Of a DNA stretch of 64,000 bases, positions 24,267 through 37,600 are shown one piece after another. How positions within the stretch are numbered: position 1 is the stretch's first letter; every line of letters starts with the position of its first letter. The notes under the pieces are model-generated. The model ran no database searches. It was not told the DNA's origin and saw only the letters and a list, made by a program, of their open reading frames with translations. The stretch comes from Liolophura sinensis. Its lineage: Eukaryota; Mollusca; Polyplacophora; Chitonida; Chitonidae. Location: contig NC_088299.1 in the NCBI RefSeq assembly GCF_032854445.1, positions 4,129,001 to 4,193,000 on the forward strand, in the 5' to 3' direction. Both the position numbers and the translations under genes were made by a program.

Positions 24267-25676
24267 CTTAACTCAGCTAATTAAAGAGACTGGTAACAAT
24301 ATAAGCCAGAGTGTACATCCGTCAACTATGCTCCACTGACCGATCTCGAATTATTTCCACGGCGGTATCAGGAAGTGATATTTCGCGAACGACCTGACTT
24401 CCCAAAGAAATTGTTTTCACTGAATAACACGCAAGTGCTGGAGTACTGTCCAAGAAGACCTTTACACATACCACAGAATTACCAGTCTGCCTGCTAAACG
24501 ACTTTTCCCGAGCTTTTCCAAGATAACTCTCACAACAGTCACTGGCCTAGATTCGCGTACAAGCAGATGGCCAAACTCACTGTCTGTGCCCCTGTGTACA
24601 TCCCGAAAATTAGCTTTACGCTTCGAAATGTCACGGTCTGAATCTAAGGAGGCGGCTCTGGGTTTTTGGCGAAAAAAAAAACAAGAAGTTAAGATAACAT
24701 GGTCCAAAAATAAGTTAACCAAAGAGCAAATTGAATATACAGTTTCATTCCCAGCAGGCAAGATGGAATATAACGCTTTGCCTCTAAGCTTATTTCTCTG
24801 TACATGTATAGCTAAACAGTGTGTACCGAAGCCATCAATGCATGCTCGTGGGGTACCCTTATTTTATAATGTGTATTTCACCTGCCACGTCGGTCATGAA
24901 AATAACTGTAATATACATCTGTGTAAAGAAATGATAACGTTGTATATCTCGACGTATGACGTGCAAATGTGTTTTGATATATAACAGGTAGAATCCAACG
25001 GTTGTAACACCATTGGAAGTAATGCAAAATTATATAACCTCAAATATCCCAGGCACCCCCATATAGGCCTACACGTAATATTGCCTCAGAGCTGTTTTCT
25101 GTTTGCAAGTTATGAAATCAAAACTGGTTACCGTGGTGACAATTTCTTTGCAACGGAGTCAACCATTATCGCACCATTATTTTCGAAGAGAGAAAATGAT
25201 TGAATATAGATATTTAATGCCGTATAATCCAGTTAAGAATATTTAATTTTGTATACGAGGGCGATCAGTTTCATGGATGAAGGAAAAAATCCTTTTTAGG
25301 TGCGTAAAGTTTATCAGCGTAAAGCTCTTGATGGAGTAGGCCAATTAAACTAATGTCGTTCATATACATTTCATGCTTGTAATAGTCTTTTTTATCTCTT
25401 TAACAATACCACTTTCTGCCAGAGAATGACACTGTTAAAGGCAATTTGTACAACCATGGGCTCTTATTCAAATCGAAGCCAATGAGGCATATACCTTCTG
25501 GCGAAGGATTCTACAGAATTGCACCTCGGTGAAGTACGGCCTAATGTCAATTTACCTTAGCTACGGTCTTATTGTAACTCTTCATGTAAATCGTTAAACG
25601 CACCCTACCACCATGGTTGAAGCAGAACTGGGTAAAGAAAATGCAGTAGTGTTCCTTATAGGGCTAATTCATTAGA

Positions 25677-26041
25677 GTGAGTGAGTGAGTGCTTGGGGTT
25701 TAACGTCGTACTCAACAATTTTTCAGTCATATGACGACGAAGGAATCCTTAGGGTGCATGTACGTGTAATGTGCCTCCTTGTTCCAGGACGGATTTCCAC
25801 CGCTCTTTTATTTAGTGCTGCTTCACTGAGACGACTTATCGAAGGCAAGTAAGCCGCCCCGCCCGAGCCATTATACTGATATGGGTCAACCAGTCGTTGC
25901 ACTATCCCCTTCATGCTGAACGCCAAGCGAGGAAGTTTCAACTTCCTCTTTTAAAGTCTTAGGTGTGACTCTACCCAGGATTGATCCTGGATCTACCGGT
26001 CCCGAAGCGGACGCTCTACCAACTGTGATATCCGGGCCGGT
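25677..26041 (-). mobile_element. SINE-B, full length, with target-site duplication
   Basis: Second tRNA-derived family. On minus the head reads CCGGCCCGGATATCACAG and TTGGTAGAGCGTCCGC; the 3' end is GACGTTAAACCCCAAGCACT followed by CACT repeats. Perfect 13-bp duplication CTAATTCATTAGA (25664-25676, 26042-26054). Intergenic. Confidence 0.92.
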
Positions 26042-26420
26042 CTAATTCATTAGACGTCCCCGGTTTAGAATCACCCAAAGGTTTGTGATGTCAACACATT
26101 TAATAGACAATAACGTGAAAACAATGTAAAGGAACCAGGTCTGCTTAATGTACCAGCAGAATTCAATATAAAAGATTCACAGGATGAAGAGTAAAACCAG
26201 AGCGTCGACCCCCTATACCTCACCCAACCCCACATGATTTTGGACACTATACATGTACATATATCTGTTTCTTGTTTTCCATGTTGTGAAATGGAACTTA
26301 CTCACTCTGGCATCATTTGGTTTGCAGAGAGCATCAATATCCCGCACCAAAACCGTTCAGATTTGTTTTGCAAAAAATTAATTTTCTCCTTCAGGATTGA
26401 TTAAATGATTGATTGATTGA

Positions 26421-26491
26421 ATATTTATTTGACAGGTGTTTTACGGGTAGTGAAAAATATTTCACTTATAAAACGGCGGCCAGCTTTACGC
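26421..26491 (-). mobile_element. SINE-A tail remnant
   Basis: TATTTATTTGACAGGTGTTT with ATATTTCACTTATAAAACGG; nothing further. Confidence 0.65.
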
Positions 26492-26644
26492 ACTGTCATA
26501 CAGATACAAGAGTGCATATTACTATGTAGGCTACTATATCATATGCTCACCTTTCAGTTGTTTATTTCTTTGATTTGGGTATAAAATGCCATGCTCTAGA
26601 TTATTATACCTTACGTAAATGTATCTTTCCCCCATTGGATAACA

Positions 26645-26682
26645 TCACGTCACATTTCGTGACGTTGCACGCTGTGACGTCA
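26645..26682. promoter_or_regulatory. CRE-like cluster upstream of aminopeptidase gene
   Basis: TCACGTCAC, CGTGACGTTG and TGACGTCA (26675-26682) occur within 38 bases, about 2.4 kb upstream of the aminopeptidase ATG. Could be an enhancer; inferred from motif only. Confidence 0.35.
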
Positions 26683-28065
26683 TTAAAGAAACAAATGCAA
26701 TGTGTGCTACATCACATTTATTTTTGATCAGGTCTTAGGTAATCTCCCCTTGGGTTGTATTACGTCCCATCTGCCGTCTGTTGAGAGCCGCTGTTTTGAC
26801 AGTTCCTACTTCCCTTCTCTAACCCATTCACATATGGAAACGTAAATAAACTCGCGAGTGATGGGTTATCCAGTATAATGAAACAATTATTGCATGTTTC
26901 AGAGTGAAGCACCGTGATTTGTCGGCTCGAGGCACGTGATGTCAGTGTCAAGTCAGCTGTCGAGATGTCGTCTAATTATTCATTGTCCAATAATTGTATA
27001 ATATTTAGGGTAAGCGATGGTGGGCAGTTTTACGGGCGTAGGAAACGACAGTGCCTGTGGAAACCTTGGATTTGGCAATAAGTATAGGCCTATTTAGATG
27101 CCATAAGCAACTTTCCCACATTTGCTCTCAGAGCTTCATTCGCTGGATGGTCTCAATACGTACTGTATTTCAAATTGCATTATGGGAGGCCAGCAATGGA
27201 TCTTCCACGAACTTCATGTAAGACACATAGACATAAAGAAGTATATTACCACCAAGGCACAGATAGGCCCTGTATAGTTACAGAACTGTGCTGGTTTCCG
27301 AAGCATCATCAGTATAGTGAGGGATGGGTGCATGGGTGCTCAAGTTGTCACTTGATTATTCGGTAAGATGGATCGGAAGCTAGAGACCACATGATCTCCT
27401 TGGTAACAAACGGCGTTTGTGAAGAAAACTGTCCTCTCACCGTTACCGCATACGAAAATGTCTATTTTTGAATTGCTGTCAGCGATCTGGTAGCCGTTGG
27501 ATTTGTATAATTGTCAGCTTTCCAGAATGTCTGAGTATTTCTGCAGAGCTTTCGTGACGGTATACTGTACAACTAGGCCTTACTGGTCGCCAGTAAAATG
27601 GTAAAAAGTGACCTTTTTCTCAATGCCTTAACCTTTGGCGGCCGGTTTGTTTTAGACGCGAAAGGGTGGTCACGTGACCTCCAACTCCCGGCTTAAAGAA
27701 GAAACTGTGGCATTCTGGCACATATATAGCCTCCATACATGTAGATCTGTATACCTTAAAAACACGGTGAGATCCCTGTGTACCCATAAAGTGGTCAAAA
27801 GTTCAAATGATGATGTATGTTACAGCATTCTTCACCGTGACCACTATTGTTCTTGCACAGCGCTGCTCAAAGCCACATGTAATTTTGCAATATTTGGCAC
27901 TTTTTAGTTTAGTTTTCAAATACACTGGAATGTACAAGTATGTCGACCTTTCTGTACCCCAGAGTCGTGCTCAGCAGAAATTCCATTTCGCCTACAAGAT
28001 GTCTCAGAAAAATGTCCGATAACATGGAGCTTGTACGATGTATTTTATATACATTAAAACAAAAA

Positions 28066-28288
28066 TAATCTGTTTAGTTTAACAGAAAGTGTGTTGTCTG
28101 AGAATGTATTCTGTTATTATAATACAATATTCTGTCATATTTCAACATAATATGCTGTTAGTCTAATAGAACCGTTATGTTGAATTCACAGAATATGTGT
28201 TTTATTTAACAGAACGATCTGCTGCAATAACAGAATACATTCTGGCATAACTCAGACAAACAGACTTTCTGTAAAACTTAGCAGATTA
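28066..28288. mobile_element. MITE-like near-palindromic element
   Basis: The two halves are inverted copies: left TAATCTGTTTAG then AACAGAAAGT and TGTATTCTGTTATT, right the reverse complement with small gaps (28225-28288). 223 bp, no ORF. It could fold into one long hairpin. A partial relative lies at about 768-870. Confidence 0.7.
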
Positions 28289-29029
28289 TTATATTTTTTT
28301 CTGATAGTACATGTAAATCGATACAGCATGGAGATTTTCTCTCATAAAATTCGTAAAATGACGTGTACATCTGGTTACGCCTCAGAAGGAGTTCAGTACC
28401 TTCTCCAAACACCGGTGTGCATAATTCCTGCATCATGGCGTCTTCTGTATAGAAGTACCGTTACGGTAAGAATTCTATAGGCAGAACGCGGTAATCAAAC
28501 ATTTCCAAATAAATATGACAACCAGACTTACTATACGTAGTATAAGTTTCGTAGTTTCTGATTCGTCAGGGAATTTGAAGTTTCCTCAAACAAGCAGGCA
28601 TGCCATGTATTGCATTCATTATATGGTATTAGTACTTACTGCGGGCATTTTACCCATGTATGACGCTTATGTTCTTTAAACTATTTATATTAAATCACTA
28701 CTTTCCGGAAGCAAATGTGCCTCTGGACCTAATGTAGCTTGCATGAACGAGGACTACAAATCTAGGCTGCATCTAAACTGACGGCGAAAAGAAACTTTAC
28801 AAAGAGTTTCAATCAATTTATTTTGCCAAAGCAAAAAACAGGACGACTGAAGTTTAATATATTGAAAAGACCACTGACTTTAGATACTGAAAGTCTTGAG
28901 TAAGAACGGCCAAAGCCCCCCTCAAATCATTTTACAAGTGAACAAACAGACCAAGGGTAGAAAAATAGCCATTCCATCTTGGTTAACAATGGGCAGAGTA
29001 TACAAAAAGTTGATTATTTTTAACATAAG

Positions 29030-30071
29030 TCAATATCGCGTGTGGCCACCCCGTGCTTCAATGCATACAAAAACTCTCCGACGCATGTGGCCACCCCTTG
29101 CTTCAATGCATACAAAAACTCTCCGACGCATAGAAAAAGTCAGTCGTCTGATGAGATGACGTGGGATTCGTTGCCATTCATCTTGGAGAGCGAACGCCAG
29201 TTCTTGTCGGTTGGCTGCAAGGTGTGGCCGTTGTCTTACTCGACGACCCATGATATCCCAAAGATGTTCTATCGGGGACATATCTGGGGAAAGTGCAGGC
29301 CACGGCAAGACGCTGACGTCGTTGGCGTCCAAGAACTTCTGCACAACTCGATCTGTACGGGGTCTGGCGTTTTCATGCTAGTACAGGTTGCTGTTGAGGG
29401 AATGGCTGGACGTAGAATTTCATCCACGTAACGTTGAGCTGTTAGGTTCCCGTAGATGATGACCAGTGGTATCCGTTCCTCTCCACAAATCTCACCCCAC
29501 ACCATCACGCTGTCGCCAGCATACGGTAAAACCTGATGGACACATGATACAGCCGTTCGTTCGCCTCTTCGACGGTAAGATCGCTGTTTGCCATCGGCTC
29601 GGAGCAGGCAAAAGCGGCTTTCATCCGTGAAAACAACACGTTGCTAATCACGTCGCTACAAACGGCGTACAATTGGAGCCCATCGCAACCTCTGGCGACG
29701 ATGTTCGGCTGTCAACAACTGCCCTCTGAATGGTCGATAGGCCCTAATTGCGTGAGTCTGCTGGACACGGTCTGCCGACTGACCCGGTGACCTAGGGCAT
29801 TGATTGACGATGACGTCACTGTCAGAAAGCGGTTCCTCAGGTGTAAGGTGCGCAGGTACCCGTCTTCTGTGGGCGTATTTACCCCAGGCCTGCCTGTTCT
29901 TGGCCTGTCCGATGCCTGTCCTGTCAGTCTGTAACGTTGAATCAAGTTTGACACAGTTACACGAGAGCCGCCGAAGGTTCTTGCAATGTGGGCATGGGTG
30001 GCTCCCAAGGACACCATACCCAGTGCCCTCTCGCGTTGTTCTGGGGTCAGTCTGTAGTGGTTTTTAGTCAT
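29030..30071 (-). pseudogene. Tc1-like transposase, frameshifted and with stops
   Basis: Likely start MTKNHYRLTPEQRERAL at 30071, with a helix-turn-helix (HAHIARTFGGSRVTVSNLIQ) and a GRPG linker, the Tc1 N-terminal pattern. Around 29625 VVFTDESRF carries the first catalytic Asp. The second catalytic region (about 29370-29340) has a premature stop and His-Glu-Asn where an Asp is expected. The last region reads SPDMSPIEHLWD, with the third acidic residue. The frame is broken between 29712 and 29508 and again near 29380. The C-terminus ends in a 15-residue unit (RRRVFVCIEARGGH) present twice. Inactive as it stands. Confidence 0.9.
29040..29129 (-). repeat. 45-bp tandem duplication in transposase C-terminus
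   Basis: Two adjacent 45-bp copies differing at one or two bases, in frame, so 15 residues are doubled just before the stop. Confidence 0.9.
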
Positions 30072-31509
30072 TGTGCAAGTCCAGCACGCTGTGTGTAACG
30101 TTTTATACACGTATTACATGTGCAGTTGCGACCATCCATGGGTCACGTAATTTTTCAACTCCCTTCGTTGTCTCAAAACAAATTCGTGTGGGCGTATATG
30201 ACACTTGTCGCACATGGAAATATGCTTCGTACAATGTTTTCCTACAATAATTTGGTATTAATTTGCTGAAAAGACTGGTTAAAGTTAACTAATGAAGTCG
30301 TAAAGTTTCTTTTGGCCGTCAGTTTATTTGAGTGAATATTTCAGGAAAGATTTGCTCATGACAGGTAAAAACTTACCAATATAAGCGTTAACCTTTACAT
30401 TACAAACGTAAACGTACCGGTAGACTTTTATGAAGTGGAACTTCACTGAATGGGATGCCGCCTAGCTTCACCTTTTTCAGTAAACGATTACGGGACAATT
30501 TTAACAGTGTAAGCAACTGTATAATACTCAGTTGTATGTGTTAAATGATACAATCAATTAATCGCAGTACCAGCAAGTAACAAACAAAATTAATATTTTA
30601 TACACAGTGCTGAAATGTTCATAAAAAAGTCATCTATAGCGGGTGTAAAATACCAAGATAACTGACTTTTGGTGTTGGGCCACCAAGTATTCTTGAAACT
30701 TGATCGAAGTCGAAAAGAAACCTTTTTTAAAAAAATCATCCCTGGGTCTTAATTGTATCTTTGACTCATGTTAAGTTATAGTCTTAATCGATGCCGACCT
30801 CTAATTCTCATTTCGCTTGCCTTGAAATAGGTACGGTAGCCTACATGCGAAAAGCAAAGCAGGCGAGTTGAAAAGACACCAACTCACGTACAATCCTGGT
30901 AATTGCATATCACATTGCAGAATGATCTTTTCATTGGATTTTTGAGAAGAATATATTTAGGTTTTCTATAAAATCCAACGTGACGATCAAACCACGTGAC
31001 CAGTCAAGAAGTACAATTAAAACAGCAAAAGTTTTCTTATACGATCAGCACTGTTTTGCCAAGTTTGGTTACCCTATCTTTAGTACCCGGTAGGCCTATA
31101 GTTTGGGAGATAGGCCTACGTGGAGGAACTTTAAAGGAGCAAAGAATAATTATCCAATATGTAACAATTCTAATATGTGTCCCGTCAGAGAAGCACAGCA
31201 GCCAGAATTGAGTACCCGTAACCTTAATGAGGTAGTTTTGGATGCACCGGTAGTTTTTGATGTTTACCATTCTATTACTTAGCCTGATCGGGGGTAGTTT
31301 TTCACACAACGTCATTCCTAGGTCTAGGCCTACAGTTTACACTGAATACATCAACCGTATTTGTAAGGTTTCAGCTGATGTGCTTTGATTACCATTTGAG
31401 TTCTATTCGACGAGTATGTAATTTTTTTTTTGTTTTTTTTTTTGTTTCTTAGCCTCCATTTACGTCTACCTTCTCCTCAAGTTATGAACTTAGATGTAAC
31501 CGATTCAAT

Positions 31510-31626
31510 ATGGCTGACAAACATGTGTCTTCGTCTGCCGGAGCAGGGCCAAGTAATGTCGAACGTGCTGACTCCACATCAGACCAACCTATCCAAGGCT
31601 TCGAGAGCATTGATCAGTTTACTCAG
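31510..31626 (+). CDS. EXOSC10: EXOSC10 exon 1 (start)
   Basis: Encodes 39 residues, [16 protein letters not shown] onward, ending in phase 0 at a GTACAG donor. The reading frame is closed by TAG at 31450-31452. An upstream ATG (31484) is in another frame, so 31510 is the best start. A T-rich tract with TTAG at 31450 could be a 3' splice site for a 5' UTR intron. Confidence 0.8.
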
Positions 31627-34600
31627 GTACAGGTCTCTACCATAACTAAAATAGCTAACAATTTTATGAAAATTATACAATGTCTGCAAATGGTGTGTTT
31701 TCAGGGAATGAATGTCATTATGCGATGCTCAGTTTCCGCTAGTTTAGTAAACTTACAAGTTACAGGGAAGATGTGCTTACGTAATGTGTTCACATTAAAT
31801 AAGGTTAAAGTGTTGGTGGAACTGCTTGTTCGGGAGTTTTAAGGACTGGGCTGATGCTTTTGTTGGTCGCTGACCCACTTGTCAGATGTCACTTGTGAAA
31901 TTTAGAGCGAGGTGCACTATCTGTTTTTCACGCATTATCAAGCGAGATTTGTGATATTGGAGCATTGTTGTAAACGGGAATTTGCGAGGCGCGTGGTTTG
32001 TCAGACCAAGAAAAGCCAATAGTGTACCTTAATGAAAATTTATTTATATGATTGGAATTCTTTCACATGAAACGGGATAGTCCAAGATACATCAGACGTT
32101 AGGTTGAGCAAAATTTTCTTTGGCCAAATATGGCCCCAAACCAACATCAAAGCGCAACCCATTTAAAAACCTGATGCAGTTACCTGCCCTGGTTCTATAT
32201 GTCAAGGCTGTCAGTACAAGCGCTCTCTTTGAACATCACCGAGGAATCTCTGGCCCATGCGTCCTAGGAGTGACCGATGGACATTGTGTTTACATTGACA
32301 GATGAAAACATAAGGAACACAAGTGTCTCTAAATTTCAGGCCGTGGAGACGTGTTGAATGGTAATTTTGTTTCAAATGCCAAGACACACTGCCAAGGCAA
32401 CTGCATCAGGTTTTTAAAACCTGGAAAGCTCTCTGACATTGGGCGAGGGCCATCCTTGGGTGGACAAAATTCTGCCATAGTCTACAACAGGCGGTTCTTC
32501 CACCCATCATGACTTGTAAATCAGCTGTAATTACCTTGGGCAAGACTTGTACAAGTACGAAATTTTGTAATGCAGAATGATAGCTGACTAAAGAGATAAA
32601 ATTCTAGCTTTTGTTTATCGGTGCAGACATATGAACACAGCCAACACATACTTGGTCAGTACTGATCATTCAAAACTGCACACTTGGGGTCACTTCACTT
32701 GGTGAAAGATAACATGGGAAGGTACAGAGAAGTGAACAACATTGTAACATATTCTGAGGATGATGTTTGATAATAATTGAAAATTAAAGTATGGTAGAAA
32801 GCAGAATAATTTGCACAGCATTTGTAAGTCGTGAAGAACTTTCAAGCATAGTGTTGGATTTATGTTGCGGTTAAGCAGAGTTTTGGTTGGCACAATTCTA
32901 CGGCTAACCTTGACAGTTTAGCCCTACCACGTTGCAAGATTTTAACCTGGCAGAATGGTAAGGTGTAATCGCACTGAAAGCACTTGTAGCGCTCCTTGAA
33001 AACTATGTGGTCAGCATGCCCACGTGTAGTTTTTGGAAAACCCACTTATTTTTCGGTTGTTGGCCTACCTTGTTAGAAGGAAATATCAAAACTACAGCTC
33101 AAAGTTTTGGTTAATTTCCATGCTGTTTGGACAATAGTTTCTCCTCTGTGACTGCACAAATAAAAATATTTGAATGATGTACCATGCATCCAGCTGCTCA
33201 AGTCTCAAGTGAAATACACATGACAGTAAGTTTTGATCAAGTGAACATCTGACTTCAGAAAGGGCACTGTTGTGATTGGAAATTGATGGATGTATGTGTA
33301 ACCCGTTGACTGTGGTCATTGGTGATTTATTTTGTTAACTGTGTTTACATGTGGATTTTCATCCTTCATAGATGATGACCCAATGCCACATGGTGAAGTG
33401 ATAGCAGCATACAGTTCTTACATAGGAGCGTTTTCAGACCATAGTGATGACCCCAGCCACTGAATAACTCATCTTAATATCTGTATTCAGATTTTGCACA
33501 GGATTTCACCAGGAATCAAATTCTTGTCAAGATTCTTGCAAACATATACTATGGGAATCCAAGCAGATTCCCATTAAGTCTCAAAAATAATTTTCAAAAT
33601 GACCATATCTTTTCAAATTACATTTCCTATCTGTCGCTCTTCCTTTAGACAAGTGGACATCGGAGCTTCACATGGTTAAAGTTGCTAGCAAGGAATCCAG
33701 AAAATCTGTAAAGCACTTTGAATCTGTAAAGGTGTGACTCGACCCAGGATTGACCCTGGATCTCGCGCTCCCAAAGCGGACGAATAACCAAGATGACTTC
33801 TGTGGAATACGCCATTGCTTTGGATATGTTGTTTTAGTAAACAAGGCTCATATAAGTGAGAGGAGTTAAATAAAAATAAACTAAGAGGCAAGAAATTGAA
33901 TGAATTAATAAACAGTACATAAAAAGGTTAATTTATCTAACGTTCGATAAAACTGTTCAACTTTTACCTTACTTTAAACTTTGGTTTTTAATTACAGCAA
34001 GGGTTACGCTCAGTTCTTGGAGCCACTAAATCATCCAATGACTTGCCTGCTCCTGGAGATGATTTTGATTACTACAGCAGTTTTGATTCGTTCAGGAACG
34101 TCATGGAAGTGGAGGGACGGCGACTCATTCATCTGTAAGCTGTGGGAAAACTTTCTTAACTAAAGATGCAGTGGCTGTGAGTTCAAGTCCTGCTCATGAT
34201 GGTTTCCTCTCAGGCCGTACGTGGGATTGTCGTGGGTTTCCCCTGTGCTCTGCTGGTTTCCACCCACCATAATGCTGGCTGCCATCGTATAAGTGAAAAT
34301 ATTCTTGAGTATGGCGCAAAACACCAATCAAATAAATAAATAAATAAATCTTAACTAAAGATAACATTCTCCATGTCCATCCTTTGCAGTCTTATTTAAA
34401 ACTATCATATTTCTCGTGTGTTTTGGGGGTCTTGCTGACAGTATTACAGTGATTGGCAGCAACTATAAGGTTGTTTATGTCGTGTTGCATGATGTTCATT
34501 GCGTCCACCAAAATGGCATTCCATCAAGATGGCAAACACATTTGTGCTGTTTGTAGTGTTTACACTGTGAATGAAAATGTTTGTCCACACATCAGGAGGT

Positions 34601-37600
34601 GGGAAATTTGTAAGTTTAATACTTGCCAAGGGATTGCAGATTTCACACAGCTGGATATCCATGGACACAGCAAAATATTTAATATTAAAGCTGTTAACAA
34701 GCAGGGTGCATGCAGGTGACAGGAAATGTTAGGAGACTATAAAGATGTGAAATTTTGGCCTAAATAGTTGGAAGGAATAAGCGGTGTTGTGTGTTCTTTT
34801 TTTTTGAAAACATCCTCAGTCCAAAGCCATGGTGTGCGGTATCCTAAAATCTGTCTCTACCTTACAGGCTTGTAAGGTCTAGACCTGAATAGAAACTGGA
34901 AACCGCAGTATTTCTTCAATCTTTGAATTTGGCCTAATAAGAGTAACATGTTTTGGGCTCATCATTACTCAAGGTACCTGGATAGACATATTTTTGTTTT
35001 TTTTGATTTATATTCCTGATAGCTGGGGGGTAAAGGGGAAGACCATTCGGATTGTTGAGAATTACCCATGATGCATTGCGAACAGGGCTGGCTTTACGCA
35101 CAAACATTGAAAATTGTCCGTTGATAAGTGTGGAGAGGAGGAAGATTTGCTGATTTTTTCTTTTCTGACGTCAATGGTTCGACCAATTGTGGGCTTCCAA
35201 AGTTTTCAATGCATGTCCAACACTTGTTCAAACTTGTTCTAACCAGGATCACTCTACAAGTGTATCATATGTCAAAAGAATCCATTCGTTGGTTCTTGGG
35301 AAGAAGATTTTTAAAGGTTTCGCTCAAAATCCAACATGGCCACCATGTCACATGACCAAAGTCAACCACAAACAGCCAAACTTTACCTCAGAATCTTGTT
35401 TCTGAAATCACAAAATTTCAACTACTTCCAATGAAAACTTTTCCTCTTACAGCTCAAAAAGCTTTTAAGAAAACGGAAGAAAAATAATAAAAATCTGATC
35501 GATTTCAATAAGTGTTTCAGTACAGAGTGCTGGGCCCCTAAATATCATTACTGGTACTTTTGGAGTCTACACTTGACAAAACAGAAGCCTTGGTTTTGTT
35601 ATTGCCGTGTTTCACCAATACAGTCTGATTTTTATTTTAATTGGATGGAAATAACATGAAAAGTAGTGGAACTGGAACACGATCTTTATTGTTTTAAGGT
35701 GCCAACCTTTCAGTTGCTATGACATGAAAGGTGTGGGTTCAGAACCGATGTAGGGCAGAGAATTTTGTAGATTGTAGTGGCTGGAGTGAAAATAAGCTGT
35801 CAATGACACAGGTGTGGACGCATGTGCCTGGTGACATTTGTTGAGAAGCACTTGTCCTCCATAAACAGGGGGCCGAGGTGGTTAGCACGCATTGACAAAA
35901 TGAGCCTCTCACCAATGCAGTCGCTGTGAGTTCAAGTCCAGCTCCTGCTGGCTTCCTCTCCAGCAGTACGTGGGAAGGTCTGACAACAACCTGCACATGG
36001 TTATGGGTTTCCCCTTGGGATTTGCCCATTTTTCTCCCACCATAACGCTGGCGGTCGTTGTATAAGTGAAGTATTCTTGAGTGTGTTGATAAACATCAAT
36101 CAAATAAATAAAATAAATAAATCTTCCACAAATTTGGGGTGCGTATCTGTAAGTCATAAGTGTGGAAGTTTCTTGCCAATATTCAGAGGTTCAAAGCTGA
36201 GAAAGGCATTTGTAGTTACAATTCTAGTGAGAACAGTACATGTCCAGTACCTTTGTTTTCTTGTTTCGTGTTATCAGGATGAAAAGAATCTTGCGTCATC
36301 AAGGAGTGAAGGGAACGCTAGAACATACAGACCACTTGGACCCGGAAGACACATTTGATGTTTTGGCAGATGCTAATGACCATATACTAGAGAGAGTGGT
36401 AAAGCTTTGTTATTATTATAGACTGTCTTCCTTGCTCTTACCCTTCTCTGTTGGCTAGTCTCTCTTTTGTTGACGTTTACAAACCAGTTTCCGCTGGGGG
36501 GTGGGGGGGGGACCTCAGTGGCGATATGATTTCTAGCGTGCCAGCATGGCGCAATGACTCAGCAGCCTCTGACCAACAGTCGTTGTGAGTTCAAGTCCAG
36601 GCCAGACTGGCTTCATATCTGGGCGTACATAGGAAGGTCTGTCAGTAACCTGCAGATGGTTGTTGGTTTCCTCCAGGCTCCACCCAGTTTCCTCCGTCCA
36701 TAATGATGGATGCCGTCATGTAAATATATTCTTGAGTACAGCATAAAACACCAAACACATAAATAAATTAATCAGTTTTGATTGTGCGAGACCAGATTTT
36801 ATTTTCCTGCAAGACAAACAAGCCCAGATCGCTGTGTTGAAGCACTGTAACCCTGAACCTCAGTGTGGCATGCATTTTAGCAAATTTTTTTATTTTATGG
36901 GAGTGATTGTGACACCCGAAGTTTCATATGGGCTTGAGCATAGCTTAAAGTCAAAAACAAAAAAATACACAGAAAAAGCTGGAATTGGCCGCAAGATCAC
37001 AAATCTATCTTACACTTAAGTCAGACTTAGTCTTAACCTGTTTACATTATTCCCAAATTTATATTTGAAGTTAATCATTGATTTTGTCAAGAGATTGTCA
37101 CGAAAGGCTGAGACAGATCTAAGTATTAAGATAGAAATTCCTAAGGTAAGTCACAATTTTAGTGCAGTAAACTGTTTTGAAGTTAAGACTAACTCTGATT
37201 TAGTGTGAAGACAGCTTCGTGATTCTAGGGCCAGATCTGAATTCTAGACTGTCCCCAAAGTCTCCATTAATGCTGTACTGTGGGCATAAATGACCATGTG
37301 CTTTTGTTTCTCCCCCATTTGACCTGTTCTGCAGATGAGCGCTGATTCCCCCACAGTAAATAGCTATTTGGTTTAAACCCTTGTATGAGGAACCTGTGGA
37401 TGGTTATGGGTTTCCCCTGGGCTCTGCCTGGTTTCTTCCCACCATAATGCTGGCCACCGTTGTATGAGTGAAATATTCTTGAGTATGGCATAAAGCACCA
37501 ATCAAGCAAATAGAGCTGCTTTATATTTTCATTGCCTATGCATTCATTTTAACAGGGTAGCAGTTTGGATGAAGCATCTGGAGTAAAGACGGCAACTCAG

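Larger units (their letters stand above)
28776..30324 (-). mobile_element. Tc1/mariner-like DNA transposon, decayed
   Basis: Two 25-bp terminal inverted repeats (28776-28800 and 30300-30324; AACTGACGGC at the outer ends, AAACTTTAC at the inner ends) differ at one base and are flanked by TA, the Tc1/mariner target-site duplication. Length 1549 bp fits the superfamily. It holds a minus-strand transposase pseudogene. Confidence 0.93.
24267..31509. other. Intergenic region between divergent aminopeptidase and EXOSC10 genes
   Basis: Holds both promoters, not individually recognisable. Contents seen: SINE-B (25677-26041), SINE-A tail (26421-26491), a CRE-like cluster (26645-26682), a palindromic MITE-like element (28066-28288) and a Tc1-like element (28776-30324). 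24300-25600 and 30330-31490 show nothing else. Confidence 0.6.
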
